A stretch of DNA of 64,000 nt from Beroe forskalii (Eukaryota > Ctenophora > Nuda > Beroida > Beroidae): positions 355,142-419,141 of the forward strand of contig WFMF01000137.1 of the NCBI GenBank assembly GCA_011033025.1. The letters are read 5' to 3'. The stretch's first letter is position 1. Every line of letters starts with the position of its first letter. Position numbers and translations under genes: made by a program. This document shows, one piece after another, positions 60,501 to 64,000 of the stretch. The notes beneath the pieces were generated by a model. That model worked only from the letters and a program-made list of their open reading frames with translations, was not told the origin of the DNA and made no database searches.

Positions 60501-63500
60501 TTTTAACTGAATTTCTAACTCGCCCCGGATGAAACCCAAAAGCCCCCAAAAACTAAGTTCCCTTCCAAATCCCCCTCCTGACTCAGGCATTGCAATGTTC
60601 CCTCGTCTGTATTATCTCAAAGTATCAGATCACTCTGCACCAGCTTCACCCCATAACCTCAAATGATCGACCAAGGACAAAGTAGAGGAATTGGTTAAAA
60701 CCGAGGCCGAGGACTCGTTAAAAACCGAAGACTCGGACACGTTTGATCATCACAACCCTCCCTCCCTTCTGAGTCCTCAGCCCCATGATTCCCGGTTTTA
60801 CGCACTCACCAAATTACACGTAGTTTGGGTAGCCTTCACTTCCTCCTCTACCCTTTCCTCCTCTTCCTCTTCCTCAGGTATCACACTATTCTGTGTGCTG
60901 GGAGGTGTTTCCCTAGTCCTTCTTATCTTGGGTAGGGTCGGAGAGAAGAGTGGGGTGAGGGGCGAGATGTTCGTTGAGGGGGGCGAGTGGACGTTGGAGT
61001 GGTCCTGAAAATTGGGGTTTTATTTGATTTCTTATTTGCTGAAAAGTGTTTTTGGAGAATTTAGTTCTGTCAGCGCAATTAAATTTAGAATAGTTGGTTG
61101 CTACCCAGCAAATTATGAGTCTGAAGTCATGATCAAACATCAAATTTCATCTTCGGACGGCGTATGCACGCTTCTCATTAAACTCAACTTGCTTCAAATT
61201 TGCGAAGTAGCAACTCCACAACTTTTCCACACTAAACTCACCACGTTGTTGGTCTGATAACTCTTTTCCCGCTGCTGTAGGTACAAGGAACAGACAGCTG
61301 CTCGTTTGATGTTGTCTACCTTAGCTCTCCTGCAGGAGGCTCGCTTCTCATCCGAACTAGAGAAAGGGGATTTTAGTCAAAGAAGGCAAAATGATTAAAA
61401 AAGAGAATTATTAATTGAATAAAATTATTGAAAAAAGGGGTCAAACTCACGATTAATGGCACAAGGAAAGTACCTTATGAATGTTATATGGCTATTTGGT
61501 ATACCTTGAGAAGATGGTATCGCTGCTGGTGGCTGTCTCCACGAGAATATCCAGGTTTTTGCTCGGATCAGCGTTACTAACAGCTCTGATTAGCTTCCGT
61601 TTCACTCCTCCCTGTCGGACCAGAGGCCGCTGGTTCAACGTGTCACTCGGCTGGGGAAAAGAAGGGTCAATAGAATTCATAGAAAATTTAAATTTTAACT
61701 GACGACGATTATAACATGATTTAATGAATTCATGGAATATAGGAGGTTTTTTTTATTAAGTATTCCTGATTATGTATTTGCAACTGGCTAGGGGGAGGGG
61801 ACAGGGGGCGCCTTTGAGGCGTGAAGGAAGGGCCAAAGGGGAGCAGGCTGAGACCTGAGCACTCAAAATTAACCAAAAACCGCCCAAAAAATACAAAAAA
61901 ATCATCATTATATTCGAAAATAAGTTCAACTAAATTGCACTCACCAATCGCTTAACTAGAATTGGATGACTAAGAAACCGTTTAAAACTTCGTTTCATAA
62001 CTAATCGATATAACCAAGATTCTGGATTAGAACTTGATCAGAATCCTATTAATAAACATTAAAAAAACTCACAATGTTGTGAAAATTATCGAACAAAACG
62101 AAATAAAGTGCTCCAAAACTAAACAGTGAGGAATTATAAATATCGCTGTGCATACTTCTCTAATAATAAACAGGTGCCAGCTGGTGGGGCGTCAAATCAA
62201 TAAATTATCTGAGTGTTTCAGGGTAATTAAACATTCCTCCTCCTTAATCCTTAACCAATATAATCCATGAGGAACTGTTTAAATTATTAATTTTGTAATC
62301 AAAATTTTCTGCAGAATGGTGCACTATGTGCAGAATGGTGCACTATGTTTGAAAGTGTGAGAGTTTGAGGAGGAATAGAAACTGATGTTATGAAGAAATA
62401 ATGACGCAATATGTTGCCATTTTCGTCCTAATTTACAGTGCAATCTATGAATATATTTAAGCAATAATTGAAGCAGAATTAGACACGTTGAATCATGTGA
62501 ACCCTGATCATTCATTAATGAACACCTGTCGTGACGTTTTGTGACGTCAAGAACGCGTAAAATCCCCCATGTTGTTGCTAAATATGCTTTCGGCTCATGG
62601 TAGTTTTTTCTCAAAAGTCGAAAGTAGTTAATGATATTGATATGGGCAGATGCAATCGGTTATATACAAAACAACACCCTCCCGTAGAAACAAATATATT
62701 ATACATAGGCACGCGCCTATCGGGTCCATTTTGGGATACTTCCAGAGGGCGTAAGCCCGAGGGATGCATCCGGTTTTGGCCCGAGCCAAGTTTTTATATA
62801 TCATAGACCCGCATGAAAACGTCAGAGGATTCTATAATTCGAAATATACCGCCACGATGCCGATATATTCTACGAATCACACAAAGAAAAGCTATTAAAT
62901 ACTACATGAACTCTAGCCCAGCCCCTTCCCTTCCCAGCCAGTTTCATGTGATGGATTTTAACTCAGGAAGTCAGGCAGAAACTTTATGATTCCTGCCAGG
63001 GAGCCACCAATTTGTCGTGAAACTTAAATTGGATGTCCTTTTTACTGAACGTGACGTTGTAAACCGCAATCAATTCCGTATAAAAATCGGATAGCCATCA
63101 TTTGGTCACAGAATATTGTGCAGTGAAGCACATCGAAAATTGTAAAATTTTGCTGTATAGTAGAAAATGAAGCTATGAATTTTGTTAACGAAATTTGAAA
63201 AAGCCTTGTATTCTGCAAAAGGTGAAGAAATTTTAATTTATCATTCCAAATAAAAGCATCTTCAACGCAACCAAAAGTGTCCTTACAGTACCCTTGTGGT
63301 TGAAAATTGGATGATAATACCAGCTCATTGAAAATTAAATGATAAAAACTTTCCTAGTGTTTGAACTCACCCCGATTTTGAGTAGATTCTCCATAAGAAC
63401 ATCCTCCTCTGGTATCGTTGGTGTGAGCAGAGTAGCACCCACTGTGGGGGCTTCCACCGCTAACAGCACCTGAAAAGTGTGACGTCATTATAAATGAAGT

Positions 63501-63903
63501 GGATTTATCAAAGAGAAATTATTAGTGTTATAATGAAACTGTCATTATCCAGGTTACATTTTCCAGGCAACTCTGACAGTGACAAATAGGTGTGTCAGTG
63601 TTTATAACATGTTGCAATGTGCTATGATGATGACAACACCTTATGACCGCTTGGTGGGGATATGAAAATGCAAACTCTATAGTGGACAGTGGTTGCTTGG
63701 TAGGAAATAATATGAAGACATCTTATAACCACTCCGTGAGGATTATGAAAATGCAAACTTTACAGTGGACAGTGGTTGCTTGGTAGATGGTGAGATTAAC
63801 GATGGTGAAACTCCAAATCCCTTGAATATATCTTGCAAACCTTCCTTTCCTTTTCAGAGATGGCATAGGCTCTTTCCCGATAAGCCCTTTCTCGGTAACG
63901 CAT
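57520..63903 (-). CDS. Gene X, intact copy (X2): unrecognised 329-residue acidic protein
   Basis: I do not recognise this family. Nine exons, all in phase: 63841-63903, 63371-63469, 61505-61650, 61242-61356, 60810-61004, 59632-59711, 58322-58418, 57851-57965, 57520-57599. The ATG at 63903 has an in-frame TGA upstream. Visible features: an N-terminal YRERAYRERAY repeat, a basic segment (VRQGGVKRKL), a Cys/Lys helix (RAAVCSLYLQQREKSY), a Pro-directed Ser/Thr-rich segment (HSPPS, SPLTP, SPTLP, ETPPS), an EEEEEE tract, a basic helical block (LPDMSVREEIKWARRSIKLY), then an acidic tail with a FFSDDFEDGD motif ending DTSFDYLCK. No signal peptide or membrane segment. The look is of a nuclear or regulatory, phosphorylated protein, which is inference only. 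Exons 4-9 are duplicated at 44.9-47.7 kb with mostly silent differences, supporting real coding. Confidence 0.8.
58573..59521. mobile_element. TIR element with about 200-bp inverted repeats in gene X2 intron 6
   Basis: The ends read ATAACGGGTGA and its inverse, and the inverted arms match for about 200 bp (58573-58780 against 59318-59521). Shared landmarks include TATTCTTGTGGGCAAATCGA and CATGCTACTGGCCGAT. The middle 540 bp has no transposase. The paralogous intron of X1 (about 45915-45955) lacks the whole element, so it inserted after the duplication. Target duplication is unclear (2-4 AT bases). Confidence 0.82.
61651..63370 (-). other. Gene X2 intron 2, nothing recognised
   Basis: A 1.7-kb intron outside the duplicated region. 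AT-rich, with one doubled GCAGAATGGTGCACTATGT motif near 62310-62345 and no recognisable coding segment. Confidence 0.5.
63630..63790. repeat. Two-copy tandem repeat, about 86 bp
   Basis: Two diverged direct copies, at about 63631-63702 and 63717-63787, share ATGAAAATGCAAACT and AGTGGACAGTGGTTGCTTGG. They lie in gene X2 intron 1, just downstream of exon 1. Confidence 0.65.
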
Positions 63904-64000
63904 GCTCTTGATATTCACTATTCACTTTAAGACTCTAATATGGTCACTAAAATTTACACGATGGTAACTAATAAGAGGGCTGTAATATGACAGAAACAAA

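Larger units (their letters stand above)
48082..61396. repeat. Tandem segmental duplication, copy B
   Basis: The right copy of the duplication described at 29029-47703, in the same order and orientation. Relative to copy A it lacks the NHL gene (deletion between about 33450 and 43540 of copy A, joined at about 55421-55456). It has gained a foldback element and a 52-bp satellite (50.8-53.6 kb), a retroposon-like insert (55.54-55.97 kb) and a 949-bp TIR element (58.57-59.52 kb). Confidence 0.83.

Overview
This is a 64-kb piece of an animal (metazoan) nuclear genome. It is AT-rich, carries many introns and is dense in repeats. The evidence is four recognisable animal gene families with spliced exons (Dishevelled, NOMO, hnRNP L and an NHL-repeat protein) plus a eukaryotic tRNA-Thr. 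The clade cannot be fixed from sequence alone. The proteins are rather diverged from vertebrate and insect versions, which would suit an invertebrate, possibly a non-bilaterian, but that is a guess.

Layout: every protein-coding gene lies on the minus strand. 1-2.5 kb: the 5' exons of Dishevelled, running off the left edge. 2.5-14.2 kb: no genes, only transposon remnants (an L2/CR1-like reverse-transcriptase tail, a pogo-like TA-flanked element, several small TIR elements). 14.7-22.7 kb: NOMO (18 exons found, C-terminal third not found), with a tRNA-Thr gene in an intron. 23.7-30.4 kb: a complete 15-exon hnRNP L gene. 31.7-33.0 kb: a 29-bp GC-rich satellite. 33.75-41.0 kb: a seven-exon NHL beta-propeller gene with a 3.86-kb TIR element in intron 2. 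44.9-47.7 kb: a 5'-truncated copy (X1) of an unrecognised gene. 48.1-49.5 kb: a 3'-truncated copy of hnRNP L. 50.9-52.9 kb: a foldback transposon with a perfect 8-bp target duplication. 53.9-54.9 kb: a second array of the 29-bp satellite. 57.5-63.9 kb: the intact nine-exon copy (X2), predicted 329 aa.

Architecture: 29.03-47.70 kb and 48.08-61.40 kb are two copies of one tandem duplication. The junction (47.70-48.08 kb) cut hnRNP L in intron 5 and gene X between exons 3 and 4. One complete and one truncated copy of each resulted, and the NHL gene is absent from the second copy. Because the copies are paralogous, later insertions can be read against empty sites.

The most unusual signal is a window-wide amplification of exon edges with their splice sites. 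Five NOMO introns, plus intron 8 of X1, have the same 14-23-bp sequence at both ends, two of the NOMO ones without a GT-AG solution. hnRNP L carries 11 copies of a 92-bp unit containing its exon-9 acceptor. The NHL gene carries about seven copies of a 32-bp unit containing its exon-2 donor. NOMO exons 5, 7 and 14 have partial copies in adjacent introns. The genes do not form a pathway; they are ordinary neighbours (Wnt signalling, ER membrane-protein biogenesis, RNA processing, a propeller protein and an unknown acidic protein).
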